A stretch of 64,000 nucleotides of DNA from Christiangramia gaetbulicola (GCF_003054225.1 NZ_QBKQ01000001.1:372001-436000); one strand, 5' to 3'; positions 36,329 through 45,028 are shown, numbered from the stretch's first letter. Notes: generated by a model not told the origin, from the letters alone. A program made the numbers and translations.

Positions 36329-36761
36329 AGCTGCTGCACAGACCTTATTTCGGAACATATCGATATGTAAAACTTCAAGTTTTTCACTATTGAATGCACT
36401 TCGACAGGCTCAGTGCGACAACGAAACCTGAATTAAGGCCAGTTCCATGATATCAAAAAATGACAACATTCGTCACTCAGTCCCGATGCTTCGGGCATTC
36501 CAATTTGTCAACAGATGCTGAAAGAAGTTTAGCATGAAGGGAAAGTGTGTCATCTCGAACATAGGGAAAGATCTCCTTAGGGGGCAAATGGTTCTATAGA
36601 TTTCTCCTTCGCTTTGCTACGTCGAAATGAAATAAAGACTTAAATTATTTCGAACTAATAAAAATTGATTCTATACCGTCACCCAGTCCCAATGCTTTGG
36701 GAGTTTCAGGGTCTAAACAAATGCTGAAGTGAATTCAGCATGACGTAAATATCTTTGGATG
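36329..36761. repeat. Intergenic repeat cluster R1 (modules A-C'-B-C)
   Basis: This 433-base gap has no gene but four repeat modules. Module A, an imperfect palindrome with GCACTTCGACAGGCTCAGTG, lies at 36396-36416. A C-type module (CCGATGCTTCGGG and AGATGCTGAA/TTAGCATGA) spans about 36482-36540. Module B (TCATCTCGA, then ATAGATTTCTCCTTCGCTTT) spans about 36549-36621. A second C module (CCCAATGCTTTGGG, then ATGCTGAAG/GAATTCAGCATGACG) spans about 36688-36745. The same modules recur in R2 on the other side of the aminotransferase gene. Each is on the same strand in both clusters, but their order differs. Confidence 0.8.
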
Positions 36762-37952
36762 TCAAATCAGGATCTCATCGAGAGCTTCCGTAAATAATTG
36801 CATTTCCTCCATTGTGCCCATGCTCACCCTGCACCAGTCCTTACCCCAGAACTGGAAAGCACGTACAGCCATATTCCTGTCATAAACCTGCTGAAGGAAT
36901 TCGTCCCCGGCTATTTCTAAAGGAAAAATGATAAAATTAGTTTGGGATGGCATATAACTAATCCCTCTTTTACTAAGGTAATTCTTAAAATAGGTTCTTG
37001 TCTCAAAAAACTTCTCTCTGCAATCTGAAAGGAATTCCTCATTATCCAGGTTCGCCGTAGCGGCAGCTATACTTGGCCCTGTGATTCCCATTCCGGAACC
37101 TATAATATCATTTACCTGGTTCAGGGTTTCTTTCTGACCTAACAAGTATCCTATTCTAAGTCCCGCCATACCATGGATCTTCGAAAAAGTTCTGGAGACC
37201 AGGATATTTTTTCCTTCGGCAACAAGTGGCGCCATTGAATCTGCCATTCCATTTTCACTTAGTTCCATATATGCTTCATCGATAAAAACCGGCGTCTTTT
37301 TAGAAACACGATTACAGAAAATCCGCAATTTATCGGCATTGGTAATGGTCGCAGTTGGATTGTTAGGATTGGTGATATATATAAGTCTGGTTGACTCATC
37401 AATAGCTTTTTCCATCGCATCCAGGTCATGTTCGTAAGTGGAGGTTAGTTTTATACTTTTCCAGTTCCCCCCGGCTGCTTTCGCAACAGAAATAAGCGCC
37501 ATGTAACTTGGGTCTGCGCTCACCACATTACCGCCATTCTGAAAAAGAACCACAGCAGTTTTTTCCAATAGGTCTGAAGATCCCGGCCCCAGCAAAACCT
37601 GGTCTTTTGAAACTCCTTCTTTCCTGGCGATCTTTTCTGTTAACTGGTCCAGGCTGTTCGAAGGATAGTGGTTTCCCTTCCAGACACTTTCGGTAAACGC
37701 CTGAGCAGCTTCTTTTGAAGGTCCGTATGGATTCTCATTCCACATCAGCCTCGCTTTCAGGTTGTCCAGGTCTGGAAACTTGGGAGGTGTGAATTCATTA
37801 AACCCAGACGTATTGAATAGAAATCTACTTTTCGAACTAATGGCCTCGTTCACGCGGTTAGCCCAGAGAATTTGAGGGGTAACGGCAAGAGCGCCTACAG
37901 AAAGCAGGCCTTTTTTGATCCATTCGCGGCGGGGAAGAGCATTTGATTTCAT
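36762..37952 (-). CDS. Tat-signal HisC-like PLP aminotransferase
   Basis: A 396-residue class I/II aminotransferase related to histidinol-phosphate aminotransferase. PLP lysine is K258 (SRTFSKIHGMAGLRIGY), with N195 in NPNNPT, D225 in FIDEAY and R254 nearby, so the active site looks complete. Unlike cytoplasmic HisC it begins with a twin-arginine signal (RREWIKKGLL, then a hydrophobic stretch ending ALAVTPQILWA). This suggests folding with PLP in the cytoplasm and export by Tat. No histidine-pathway gene is near, so the substrate is unknown. The gene is isolated between repeat clusters R1 and R2, with no visible terminator. Export is inferred from the signal only. Confidence 0.85.
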   Translation of the reverse strand: MKSNALPRREWIKKGLLSVGALAVTPQILWANRVNEAISSKSRFLFNTSGFNEFTPPKFPDLDNLKARLMWNENPYGPSKEAAQAFTESVWKGNHYPSNSLDQLTEKIARKEGVSKDQVLLGPGSSDLLEKTAVVLFQNGGNVVSADPSYMALISVAKAAGGNWKSIKLTSTYEHDLDAMEKAIDESTRLIYITNPNNPTATITNADKLRIFCNRVSKKTPVFIDEAYMELSENGMADSMAPLVAEGKNILVSRTFSKIHGMAGLRIGYLLGQKETLNQVNDIIGSGMGITGPSIAAATANLDNEEFLSDCREKFFETRTYFKNYLSKRGISYMPSQTNFIIFPLEIAGDEFLQQVYDRNMAVRAFQFWGKDWCRVSMGTMEEMQLFTEALDEILI

Positions 37953-38276
37953 CTGTCTATTTTTAAAGCGAGCTATAAAAATAAGCAGAACAAAGACTGA
38001 AACCTAAATTAAAAAACTGAAAATGAGATAATTGAACATAAACTACCAGTTTAACTGCGCAACCTTGTTCAGAAACTTAGGTAATTTCAGGGTCTAAAAC
38101 AGATGCTGAAACGAGTTCAGCATGACGGAAAAGTGTATGTCATCTCGACCAAAGGGAGAGATCTCTTTGAAGTTCGAATCGTTTTATAGATTTCTCCTTC
38201 GCTTTTTTGACAAGTTTAAAAGGCACTTCGACAGGCTCAGTGCAACAACTTTTCTAAAAGAAGAATCCCTTAAAAT
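37953..38276. repeat. Intergenic repeat cluster R2 (modules C-B-A)
   Basis: A 324-base gap without a gene. Module C (GGGTCTAAAACAGATGCTGA with AGTTCAGCATGACGG) lies at about 38086-38128, module B (TCATCTCGACC, then ATAGATTTCTCCTTCGCTTT) at about 38138-38215, and module A (GCACTTCGACAGGCTCAGTG) at 38223-38243. These match R1 closely but in the opposite order and on the same strand. The aminotransferase promoter must lie at about 37953-38080, where no consensus was recognised. Confidence 0.8.
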
Positions 38277-39074
38277 TTAAACCAGAACTTTCAGTTCCAC
38301 GACCAAACCTTCATTCCCGCGGACGTTAAAAACCGTTCCATCTTCAAAGATCAGGTACTGTCCCTTAATGCCTTTCAGAACTCCTTCGTAAAAAGGATTC
38401 TTGACAAGATTCAAAGACTTTACCTTTTCAGGAAACTGGTGTACCGGAAATTTGATCTCGGTTTCCTTGTTATTTGCGATATAGTATTCTTTCGCTTCTT
38501 CAGGAATAAATTCTTTTAGTTTTTCTCTTTCTTCAGCAAGATCAAGGTCCACAATATCGTTGGTGAGCATCTTTCTCCAGTTGGTCTTATCTGAAACATG
38601 ATCCTTTAAGGCAACCTCGGTGATCCCGGCCAGGTATCGATTAGGCACCTCTACGATCTCGATCGCTTCATGTGCTCCCTGGTCTATCCATCTTGTGGGA
38701 ATCTGACTTTTCCTGGTCACTCCAACTTTCACATCGCTAGAGTTTGCCAGGTATACTACGTGAGGTTGCAGTTGAGCACGTTTTTCATAATCAAGATCAC
38801 GATCTTCTTCATCTAAATGAGCCTTACTAAGTTCCGGATTGATGACCCAATCACCGGCTTGCGGAATGGAAGTAAAACAGTCAAAACAAAAACCCTGTCT
38901 ATATATCTTCTTTTCCAGACCACAATTAAGACATTGATATCTTAGGAAATTCAGGCTGATCTTTTTATCAAGCAACTGGTTAAAGTTGATAAAATCATTT
39001 TCCCAAACCAGGTAATATTGAACCACATCGGTAATTTCGGTCCTCATTTTTGTTAGAACTCCCTCGTATCTCAT
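38277..39074 (-). CDS. DUF2797 family protein
   Basis: A 265-residue cytoplasmic protein with a zinc-ribbon-like CLNCG...FCFDCF near residues 48-67, followed by a GIY-YIG-like segment (HVVYLANSSDVKVGVT, then Arg in RKSQIPTRW) typical of the DUF2797 family. The C-terminal part (about 225-265) forms beta strands (YLIFEDGTVFNVRGNEG). GIY-YIG-like folds act on nucleic acids, but DUF2797 has no settled function. The gene is divergent from the GH3 gene with 112 bases between. Its 3' end lies beside repeat cluster R2. Confidence 0.8.
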   Translation of the reverse strand: MRYEGVLTKMRTEITDVVQYYLVWENDFINFNQLLDKKISLNFLRYQCLNCGLEKKIYRQGFCFDCFTSIPQAGDWVINPELSKAHLDEEDRDLDYEKRAQLQPHVVYLANSSDVKVGVTRKSQIPTRWIDQGAHEAIEIVEVPNRYLAGITEVALKDHVSDKTNWRKMLTNDIVDLDLAEEREKLKEFIPEEAKEYYIANNKETEIKFPVHQFPEKVKSLNLVKNPFYEGVLKGIKGQYLIFEDGTVFNVRGNEGLVVELKVLV

Positions 39075-39186
39075 TTAAATTTTTATTTTAAGACTGAATG
39101 ATTTTTTGCAGGCTTCAAAGTTTCGTTTATTTTTAACCAAATAACCGAACGCCCTTTAATAATAAGCGTTAAAGATAAGAAGAATA

Positions 39187-40698
39187 ATGCCAATTCCATT
39201 AGTCAACTCCATTGCTTCATGGTTCCTCAAAAAGAGGATCCACCAGATGGAATTGTTCATAAAATACCCTAACGAGGTTCAGAATGAATTGCTTAGAAAT
39301 CTTATTTCCAAGGCGAGGAATACGGAATTTGGCAAAAAGTATCATTTCAATGAGATAGATACTTATGAAAAGTTCAGAGAACGTGTTCCTATCCAGAATT
39401 ATGAAGGTTATGAAGCGGTCATAGAACGAAGCCGACTTGGCGAATCTAATATCCTCTGGCCAACACCTATAAAATGGTTCGCCAAATCCAGCGGAACCAC
39501 CAATGCGAAAAGTAAATTTATTCCGGTAAGTCAGGAATCCCTGGAAGATTGCCATTATGCGGCGGGGAAAGACCTGCTATGCATTTACCTGAATAACAAT
39601 CCGCAATCACAATTATTTACCGGCAAGAGCCTGAGGCTTGGCGGAAGCAAGGAATTATACCAGGAAAATGGAACTTCTTATGGAGATCTTTCTGCTATCC
39701 TGATAGATAATATGCCTTTCTGGGCTGAATTCAGCAGTACACCTAGCAACGAAGTTTCCCTGATGCACGACTGGGAGTATAAAATGCAGGCTATTGTAAA
39801 CGAAACCATCAAGGAAAAAGTTTCCAGCCTGGCCGGAGTGCCCAGCTGGATGCTGGTCTTACTGAACAATGTCCTAGAAACAACGGGTAATCAAAATCTC
39901 TTTGAAGTGTGGCCACAACTGGAGGTCTATTTCCATGGAGGAGTTAGCTTTGAACCCTATGCCTCGCAATACCAGAAGATCCTTCCTAAGGAAGATTTCA
40001 GGTTTTACGAGATCTATAACGCTTCTGAAGGGTTCTTTGCCTGCCAGGACCATAACGACACCAAAGATTTACTTTTAATGCTGGACTACGGGATATTCTA
40101 CGAATTCATCCCGATGGAAGATTACGGAACTACAGAAGAAAAGGCTATTCCTCTTTCTGAAGTGGAGATCGGTAAGAATTACGCAGTGGTTATTACCACT
40201 AACGCCGGACTCTGGAGATATAAAATTGGGGATACGGTAAGATTTACAGATATAGACCCATACAGGATTAAAGTTTCCGGAAGAACCAAACATCATATCA
40301 ATGTATTTGGTGAAGAACTCATCATTGAAAATGCCGAAACAGCCCTTAAAAAAGTTTGCCTGGTGACCAATTGTGAGATCATCGATTATACCGTGGCTCC
40401 TATTTTTATGGAAGGCAAGGAAAAAGGCGCGCACGAATGGATCATTGAATTCAAGACACCTCCGAGGGATTTCGATAATTTTCAGAAGCAACTGGATCTC
40501 GCCCTGCAAGAAGTGAACAGCGATTATGAGGCTAAGCGTTATAACAATATGACCCTTAATATGCCGAAGATCCACCAGGCCAGGAAAGATCTTTTTTATG
40601 ACTGGCTGAAGAAGAACAATAAAGTTGGAGGGCAACATAAGGTCCCAAGACTTTCTAATTCCCGAACCTATATCGAGGAATTACTGGAATTGTCATAA
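39187..40698 (+). CDS. GH3 family acyl-adenylate/amido synthetase-like protein
   Basis: A 503-residue cytoplasmic protein of the GH3 auxin-responsive promoter family. It is related to adenylate-forming enzymes: FAKSSGTTNAKSKFIPVS is the P-loop-like ATP signature (about 98-115), YNASEGFFACQD the second adenylate motif, and YKIGDTVRFTDIDPYRIKVSGR the third. In plants these enzymes conjugate acyl acids to amino acids. The bacterial acid and amine substrates are unknown. All three motifs are present, so activity is expected. The acetyltransferase gene follows 16 bases after the stop and is probably co-transcribed. Confidence 0.87.
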   Translation: MPIPLVNSIASWFLKKRIHQMELFIKYPNEVQNELLRNLISKARNTEFGKKYHFNEIDTYEKFRERVPIQNYEGYEAVIERSRLGESNILWPTPIKWFAKSSGTTNAKSKFIPVSQESLEDCHYAAGKDLLCIYLNNNPQSQLFTGKSLRLGGSKELYQENGTSYGDLSAILIDNMPFWAEFSSTPSNEVSLMHDWEYKMQAIVNETIKEKVSSLAGVPSWMLVLLNNVLETTGNQNLFEVWPQLEVYFHGGVSFEPYASQYQKILPKEDFRFYEIYNASEGFFACQDHNDTKDLLLMLDYGIFYEFIPMEDYGTTEEKAIPLSEVEIGKNYAVVITTNAGLWRYKIGDTVRFTDIDPYRIKVSGRTKHHINVFGEELIIENAETALKKVCLVTNCEIIDYTVAPIFMEGKEKGAHEWIIEFKTPPRDFDNFQKQLDLALQEVNSDYEAKRYNNMTLNMPKIHQARKDLFYDWLKKNNKVGGQHKVPRLSNSRTYIEELLELS

Positions 40699-40714
40699 CC
40701 ACAATTTTTCACCT

Positions 40715-41311
40715 ATGGCGACCGAAAAAGAAAAAATGCTTTCCCAAAAGCCATATATCGCCTCAGGAAAGGAACTTTCAAAAGAACGCATTCTTGCCCA
40801 GAAAGCATGTTTCCAGATCAATTCTTTATCTCCTGAACTAGTTAAGGAACGGAATGCTATCCTCAAAGATCTTTTAGGATCCTTCAAAGAAAACTTCTAT
40901 TTCGAACCACCTTTTCATTGTGATTATGGTTACAATATTTCCATTGGCGATAATTTTTATTCCAATTACAATTGCGTCATCCTGGATTGCGGTGAAGTTA
41001 AGATCGGGGACAATGTGATGCTGGCTCCTAATGTGAGCATTTTCACCGCGGGGCATCCTATAGATGCTGAAAAAAGAAATCAGGGTTGGGAATATGCCAT
41101 TCCCGTAACTATTGGAAATAATGTCTGGATAGGTGGAAATGTGGTTATAAACCCGGGTATCACAATCGGGGACAATTGCGTTATTGGATCTGGTAGCGTT
41201 CTCACCAAAGATATCCCCTCAAATATTTTAGCTGCTGGCAATCCCTGCAAGGTGATTAGGGAAATCACCGAAGAAGACAAACAGTATTACTTCAAAAAGA
41301 GAAAGTTCTAA
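40715..41311 (+). CDS. Maltose/galactoside-type sugar O-acetyltransferase
   Basis: A 198-residue left-handed beta-helix acetyltransferase. The maltose-acetyltransferase N-terminal helix (PYIASGKELSKERILAQKA) and hexapeptide coils (IGDNFYSNYNCVIL, IGDNVMLAPNV, IGNNVWIGGNVVINPGITIG) are clear, with catalytic His in FTAGHPID. It transfers acetyl from acetyl-CoA to a sugar hydroxyl, and it lacks a signal peptide. The ATG at 40715 is chosen because longer frames run into the GH3 gene; M8 (40736) is an alternative. It ends before a shared terminator. Confidence 0.9.
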   Translation: MATEKEKMLSQKPYIASGKELSKERILAQKACFQINSLSPELVKERNAILKDLLGSFKENFYFEPPFHCDYGYNISIGDNFYSNYNCVILDCGEVKIGDNVMLAPNVSIFTAGHPIDAEKRNQGWEYAIPVTIGNNVWIGGNVVINPGITIGDNCVIGSGSVLTKDIPSNILAAGNPCKVIREITEEDKQYYFKKRKF

Positions 41312-41346
41312 AAAAGAAAAATCCGGAAAACTGAAGTCTTCCGGAT
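41311..41346 (-). terminator. hemL: Terminator after hemL, possibly bidirectional
   Basis: ATCCGGAA and TTCCGGAT pair around a 10-base loop, with a T-rich run on the minus strand (TTTTTCTTTTTT). On the plus strand the run is weaker, so it serves hemL mainly. Confidence 0.75.
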
Positions 41347-41368
41347 CTGTCATTTTAAGCGGTTATAA

Positions 41369-42658
41369 TTAGAAATCTTTGGTAACCTTATCTACCGCTG
41401 CGATCGTTTTATCAAGATCTTCATAAGATAGTGCATCACTCAGGAACCAGGTTTCAAAGGCACTCGGTGCAATGTAAATTCCGTTCTCCAGCATTCCGTG
41501 GAAGAATTTATTGAACAGGCCAAGATTAGCTGACTTCGCCGCCGAATCGAAATCGGTCACCGGTTCTTTTCCAAAATGTACCGAGATCATCGAACCTTCC
41601 CTGTTAATAGTGAAATCTACATTATTTTGGGTTAGCACTTTGTCCATTCCTTTATGAAGGTATTCTGTCTTCTTTTCGATACTTTCAAAGATCTCTCTTT
41701 TGTTATCCAACTCGGTAAGCATAGCCAATCCTGCAGCCATAGCCAGAGGATTCCCACTAAGAGTTCCTGCCTGATAAACAGGACCAACCGGAGCAAGATA
41801 GTCCATGATCTCATTACGCGCGGCAAAGGCACCTACCGGCAAGCCACCACCGATCACTTTTCCGAAACAGATGATATCTGCCTTCACTCCCGCTCTTTCC
41901 TGAACTCCTCCCGGAGCCAATCTGAACCCGGTCATGACCTCATCGAAAACCAGAAGTATTCCAGTTTCATCACAGATCTCGCGAAGTCCTTCTAAAAATC
42001 CTTCAGCCGGAGGAATACACCCCATATTTCCGGCAACAGGTTCTATAATGATACAGGCTATCTCATCGTTATTTGCCTCTACCAGTTCCTTTACATTTTC
42101 AAGGTCGTTATACTTGGCAAGCAAGGTATCTTTGGCTGTTCCCTGGGTAACCCCCGGGCTATTCGGCGTTCCGAAGGTTACCGCTCCACTACCCGCCTGG
42201 ATAAGGAAAGAGTCACTATGACCGTGATAACAACCGGCAAATTTGATGATCTTTTCCTTTCCGGTAAATCCGCGGGCTAAACGAACCGCACTCATACAGG
42301 CTTCAGTCCCGGAATTAACCATTCTTATCTTATCGATATTCGGAACCATCTTTACCGCCAGTTCAGCGATCCTGGTTTCGATCTCTGTAGGAGTTCCAAA
42401 TGAAGTTCCTTTTTTGGCCTTTTCTATAACCGCATCCAGAACTGGTTTATGGGCGTGACCTAGAATAAGTGGCCCCCACGAATTGATGTAGTCTATCAAT
42501 TTATTTCCATCTTCATCGTACAGATAGGCACCTTCAGCTCTTTCAATAAAGACTGGTTCACCACCAACCGCTTTAAAAGCCCTCACGGGAGAATTCACTC
42601 CGCCTGGGATTACCTTCTGCGCCTCTGCAAATAACTCGCTACTTCTTTTATAAATCAT
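41369..42658 (-). CDS. hemL: Glutamate-1-semialdehyde 2,1-aminomutase
   Basis: A 429-residue class III aminotransferase that converts glutamate-1-semialdehyde to 5-aminolevulinate in the C5 pathway for haem and other tetrapyrroles. PLP lysine is K267 ([18 protein letters not shown]). [18 protein letters not shown] at the N terminus, [16 protein letters not shown] and [14 protein letters not shown] are family hallmarks and appear intact. Length is standard. It seems to be transcribed alone between a repeat-containing gap and the shared terminator. No other hem gene is in the window. Confidence 0.97.
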   Translation of the reverse strand: MIYKRSSELFAEAQKVIPGGVNSPVRAFKAVGGEPVFIERAEGAYLYDEDGNKLIDYINSWGPLILGHAHKPVLDAVIEKAKKGTSFGTPTEIETRIAELAVKMVPNIDKIRMVNSGTEACMSAVRLARGFTGKEKIIKFAGCYHGHSDSFLIQAGSGAVTFGTPNSPGVTQGTAKDTLLAKYNDLENVKELVEANNDEIACIIIEPVAGNMGCIPPAEGFLEGLREICDETGILLVFDEVMTGFRLAPGGVQERAGVKADIICFGKVIGGGLPVGAFAARNEIMDYLAPVGPVYQAGTLSGNPLAMAAGLAMLTELDNKREIFESIEKKTEYLHKGMDKVLTQNNVDFTINREGSMISVHFGKEPVTDFDSAAKSANLGLFNKFFHGMLENGIYIAPSAFETWFLSDALSYEDLDKTIAAVDKVTKDF

Positions 42659-42679
42659 AAATCACTTTTTCTCTTTTTC

Positions 42680-42756
42680 TAACCATTCCCTGAACTCGGG
42701 AAGTTTCAGGATCTTTATTATTGTTAGATTCTGAAATATATTCAGAATGACAAAAC
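42680..42756. repeat. Short intergenic repeat R4, C-type module
   Basis: CCCTGAACTCGGGAAGTTTC followed by GATTCTGAAATATATTCAG and AATGAC resembles module C of clusters R1-R3 (a CCCG/CGGG palindrome followed by a CTGAA/TTCAG palindrome and ATGAC). It lies between hemL and the glucosaminidase lipoprotein gene, with 24 bases to the latter's stop. Confidence 0.6.
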
Positions 42757-42760
42757 ATTT

Positions 42761-43570
42761 TTATTTCACACTTAAGATCTGGCCAATAGAAATCGTATTT
42801 CCGTTAAGGCCATTCATTCTTTTTATTTCCTCAACCGAGGTATCATACTTTTTTGAAATTGAATACAGGGTATCTCCTTTTTTCACCACATGAGTTTCTG
42901 AACCTTCCTGAGGCTTAACCGTATAAGCAGGCGAAGGACGTTTGGTGATATCTGAATCGAATTTGTACAATTCATATCTTTCAATAAGATCTATCAGTTT
43001 ATCGGGGTATCTGCGATCTGTGGCATAGCCGGCCTTTCTAAGTCCTTTGGCCCAACCTTTATAATCATCGGCATCCAGTTCAAAAAGCTCGGCATATCTT
43101 CCGCGACCGGAAAGGAACAAGGAATGATCCCTATACGAATATTTTGCGTGTTTGTATTTTCTGAAACATTCTCCACGGCGATCATCATCATGATATACTT
43201 TTTCGCCCTCCCAGTCATGGCATTTTATCCCGAAATGATTATTCGCTCTCCTGGTAAGTTCTCCATTTCCAGCACCAGATTCCAGAATACCTTGCGCGAG
43301 GGTAATACTCGCCGGGATCTTGTACAATCTCATTTCTTCCTGAGCTATAGGAGCATAATCCCTGATATAATCTTCTACCCGGTAATGGTATGAATTCCGC
43401 GGCATCTCTTCTTTCACGTCATCTACTACTTCCGCAGGAGTTTCACGATTCTCTTCTCCCCTATTATTTATTTCTACATCATCTTTCCTGGTTACTACCT
43501 TTTTTTTACTTCCGCAGGAAGCAGCAAAAACGATGAGCATTAAAAATGATACAAAACGAATGATCTTCAT
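42761..43570 (-). CDS. Glucosaminidase (GH73-like) lipoprotein with LysM domain
   Basis: A 269-residue lipoprotein (lipobox AASC, Cys19) with a Lys- and Glu-rich linker. A lysozyme-like beta-N-acetylglucosaminidase domain spans about 65-205, with catalytic Glu97 in LAQGILESGAG and NNHFGIKC, and a C-terminal LysM domain at about 225-269 (HVVKKGDTLYSISKKYDT). It cuts the glycan strands of peptidoglycan between GlcNAc and MurNAc. The ATG lies one base after the stop of the upstream enzyme gene (43572), showing an operon. LysM binds glycan and places the enzyme on the sacculus. Confidence 0.9.
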   Translation of the reverse strand: MKIIRFVSFLMLIVFAASCGSKKKVVTRKDDVEINNRGEENRETPAEVVDDVKEEMPRNSYHYRVEDYIRDYAPIAQEEMRLYKIPASITLAQGILESGAGNGELTRRANNHFGIKCHDWEGEKVYHDDDRRGECFRKYKHAKYSYRDHSLFLSGRGRYAELFELDADDYKGWAKGLRKAGYATDRRYPDKLIDLIERYELYKFDSDITKRPSPAYTVKPQEGSETHVVKKGDTLYSISKKYDTSVEEIKRMNGLNGNTISIGQILSVK

Positions 43571-43571
43571 A

Positions 43572-44504
43572 TTATCTCGCTATTTGGGGCAGCCCTTTTT
43601 TCTTTAACAACCGGTTCATTCCTTCTATTCCCTGCAAGCCTCCGGTATGGATTGCCAGGATCTTTGAATTATCAGGAAAATATCCCTGTTTTACGAGGTC
43701 AAAAATACCAAAAACTAATTTTCCTGTATAGACAGGATCCAGAATGATTTTATATTTTTCACTGAAATCATTCATAAAATCAATGAGCTCCCGGTTTACC
43801 TTAGCATAACCACCAAAATGATAGTTTAGTATCATCTCCCAGTTTTTCCTGTTTACCAGCAACGAAACTTCCGCTATTAAATAATCTGACTTTAAAGCTG
43901 AAAAGCCCAAAACCTTTTGATCTGGCCTGGAAGAATTTATGAGGCCGGCCAGGGTGCCTCCTGTTCCCACTGAAGAACATATAAAATTGAAATCGCTGTC
44001 CTTGTCTGTGAGTATCTCTTCACAGCCTTTGATGGCAAATTCATTCGTGCCGCCTTCGGGAACCAAATAAAAATCACCGAATTGCCCTTTTAATTCTTGA
44101 ATAAATTCAGGATCTTCTTTTTCTCTATAGGCCTCCCTGCTTACAAAATGAAACTTCATTCCGCAGGCATTGGCATATCTTAAAGTTGGGCTTAATTTAT
44201 CTTTTGAAAGATCTGCAAGTTCATCTCCCCGAATCACCCCAACTGTTTCAAAACCAAAAAGTTTACCGGCAGCTGCAGTGGCGGAAATATGATTGGAAAA
44301 GGCGCCTCCAAAAGTTAATAGCTTTTTATGTTTAAGTTCTCTCGCCTTTGCGATATTGTATTTTAATTTCCTGAATTTGTTTCCGCAGACCTCTTCATGC
44401 AAAAGATCTTCTCTTTTGATCCAAAGCTGAATCCCGCCCGGGAATTCGGTAATAAATTCATTTGGAATTGTTCGAGCTAGCTCGCTTTCAAAAAAGTCCT
44501 GCAT
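43572..44504 (-). CDS. ACC deaminase/D-cysteine desulfhydrase-like PLP enzyme
   Basis: A 310-residue fold-type II PLP enzyme. The PLP lysine lies in VCGNKFRKLKYN, glycine-rich cofactor loop in SSVGTGGTLAGL and the N-terminal IKREDLL is typical. The family includes 1-aminocyclopropane-1-carboxylate deaminase and D-cysteine desulfhydrase. Which one this is cannot be decided, and D-cysteine desulfhydrase-like activity is more common in marine bacteria. An upstream ATG at 44549 adds 15 atypical residues and would remove the promoter. The chosen start at 44504 follows a TATTTTTG box by four bases. It is followed one base later by the glucosaminidase lipoprotein gene. Confidence 0.87.
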   Translation of the reverse strand: MQDFFESELARTIPNEFITEFPGGIQLWIKREDLLHEEVCGNKFRKLKYNIAKARELKHKKLLTFGGAFSNHISATAAAGKLFGFETVGVIRGDELADLSKDKLSPTLRYANACGMKFHFVSREAYREKEDPEFIQELKGQFGDFYLVPEGGTNEFAIKGCEEILTDKDSDFNFICSSVGTGGTLAGLINSSRPDQKVLGFSALKSDYLIAEVSLLVNRKNWEMILNYHFGGYAKVNRELIDFMNDFSEKYKIILDPVYTGKLVFGIFDLVKQGYFPDNSKILAIHTGGLQGIEGMNRLLKKKGLPQIAR

Positions 44505-44508
44505 ACTG

Positions 44509-44516
44509 CAAAAATA
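44509..44516 (-). promoter_or_regulatory. -7 box four bases before the ACC-deaminase-like gene
   Basis: TATTTTTG on the minus strand, an exact TAnnTTTG match, ends four bases before ATG 44504. This is the same geometry as at the TrmH-type gene, and implies a leaderless transcript and the 44504 start. Confidence 0.6.
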
Positions 44517-44559
44517 CCTCTTGGGATTCAGAATACAATCACTAACCAAAATAATATGG

Positions 44560-44652
44560 GAGTCAGGCTGTCCCGAAGCATCGGGAGTTTCAGTTTTTCA
44601 AAAGATCATTAGATAAAAGAGAGATCCTGAAATAAATTCAGGATGACTGAAA
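44560..44652. repeat. Intergenic repeat R3, C-type module
   Basis: CCCGAAGCATCGGG (44572-44585) followed by ATCCTGAAATAAATTCAGG and ATGAC (about 44623-44646) is the C-type pattern of clusters R1 and R2, on the plus strand. It lies in the 3' flank of the small zincin gene (44670-44996). Confidence 0.65.
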
Positions 44653-44669
44653 ATATTAAAAAGATCATC

Positions 44670-44996
44670 CTATAGAAAATTCCGGAAAGCCCAGAATGAG
44701 CGGTTCTTTAAATAATTGAGATCGTTCTCCCGGCGGTAAGCTTCCCGTTCAAAACTTATATTTCTGTAGGCAAGCATTCCGTCTTTACAATCCAGGTATC
44801 TCACAAAGAATTCAATCGCGTACCAAACATAAAAAAAGAGAATGAGCATTTCCAGTTGCTGCCTTAGATGGATCTTTTCATGATTTATAAAGAACACATC
44901 CTGCTTCAAATGCCTGTTCTGTAGTATCACAAAAGGCCAGAGACTTATTCCCTTAAACCTCCCGCTGAGCAGCCATTTGTTGACGATCAAAATCAT
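44670..44996 (-). CDS. Small zincin-like membrane-associated protein
   Basis: A 108-residue protein with HEKIH at residues 39-43, an HExxH zinc-site motif, followed by a hydrophobic segment (MLILFFYVWYAIEFFVRY, about 50-67) and FEREAYRREND at 82-92, where Glu could be the third ligand. The arrangement resembles a stripped-down M56/M48-type membrane peptidase. No signal peptide is present. Catalysis is inferred only, since the protein is much shorter than known members and may be an inactive relative. It is divergent from the DUF5522-hutU operon, with 32 bases between the two start codons. Confidence 0.65.
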   Translation of the reverse strand: MILIVNKWLLSGRFKGISLWPFVILQNRHLKQDVFFINHEKIHLRQQLEMLILFFYVWYAIEFFVRYLDCKDGMLAYRNISFEREAYRRENDLNYLKNRSFWAFRNFL

Positions 44997-45016
44997 GCTT
45001 TCAAGATAAGAAATTG

Positions 45017-45024
45017 TATTTTAG
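45017..45024 (+). promoter_or_regulatory. -7 box four bases before the DUF5522 gene
   Basis: TATTTTAG (one base off TAnnTTTG) ends four bases before ATG 45029. It argues against the earlier TTG (45014) as start and for a leaderless transcript of the DUF5522-hutU operon. Confidence 0.5.
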
Positions 45025-45028
45025 CCCC

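Noticed and set aside
36329-38276. Insertion sequence or transposon around the Tat-signal aminotransferase
   Set aside because: There is no transposase and no matched terminal inverted repeats; module order differs between the two sides.
40075-40638. Minus-strand open frame of 187 codons inside the GH3 gene
   Set aside because: It is antisense to conserved GH3 motifs, and no domain or start signal supports it.
40625-40714. Longer start for the sugar acetyltransferase
   Set aside because: It would overlap the GH3 gene by 74 bases and add residues unlike the family's N terminus. ATG 40715 fits the maltose acetyltransferase start.
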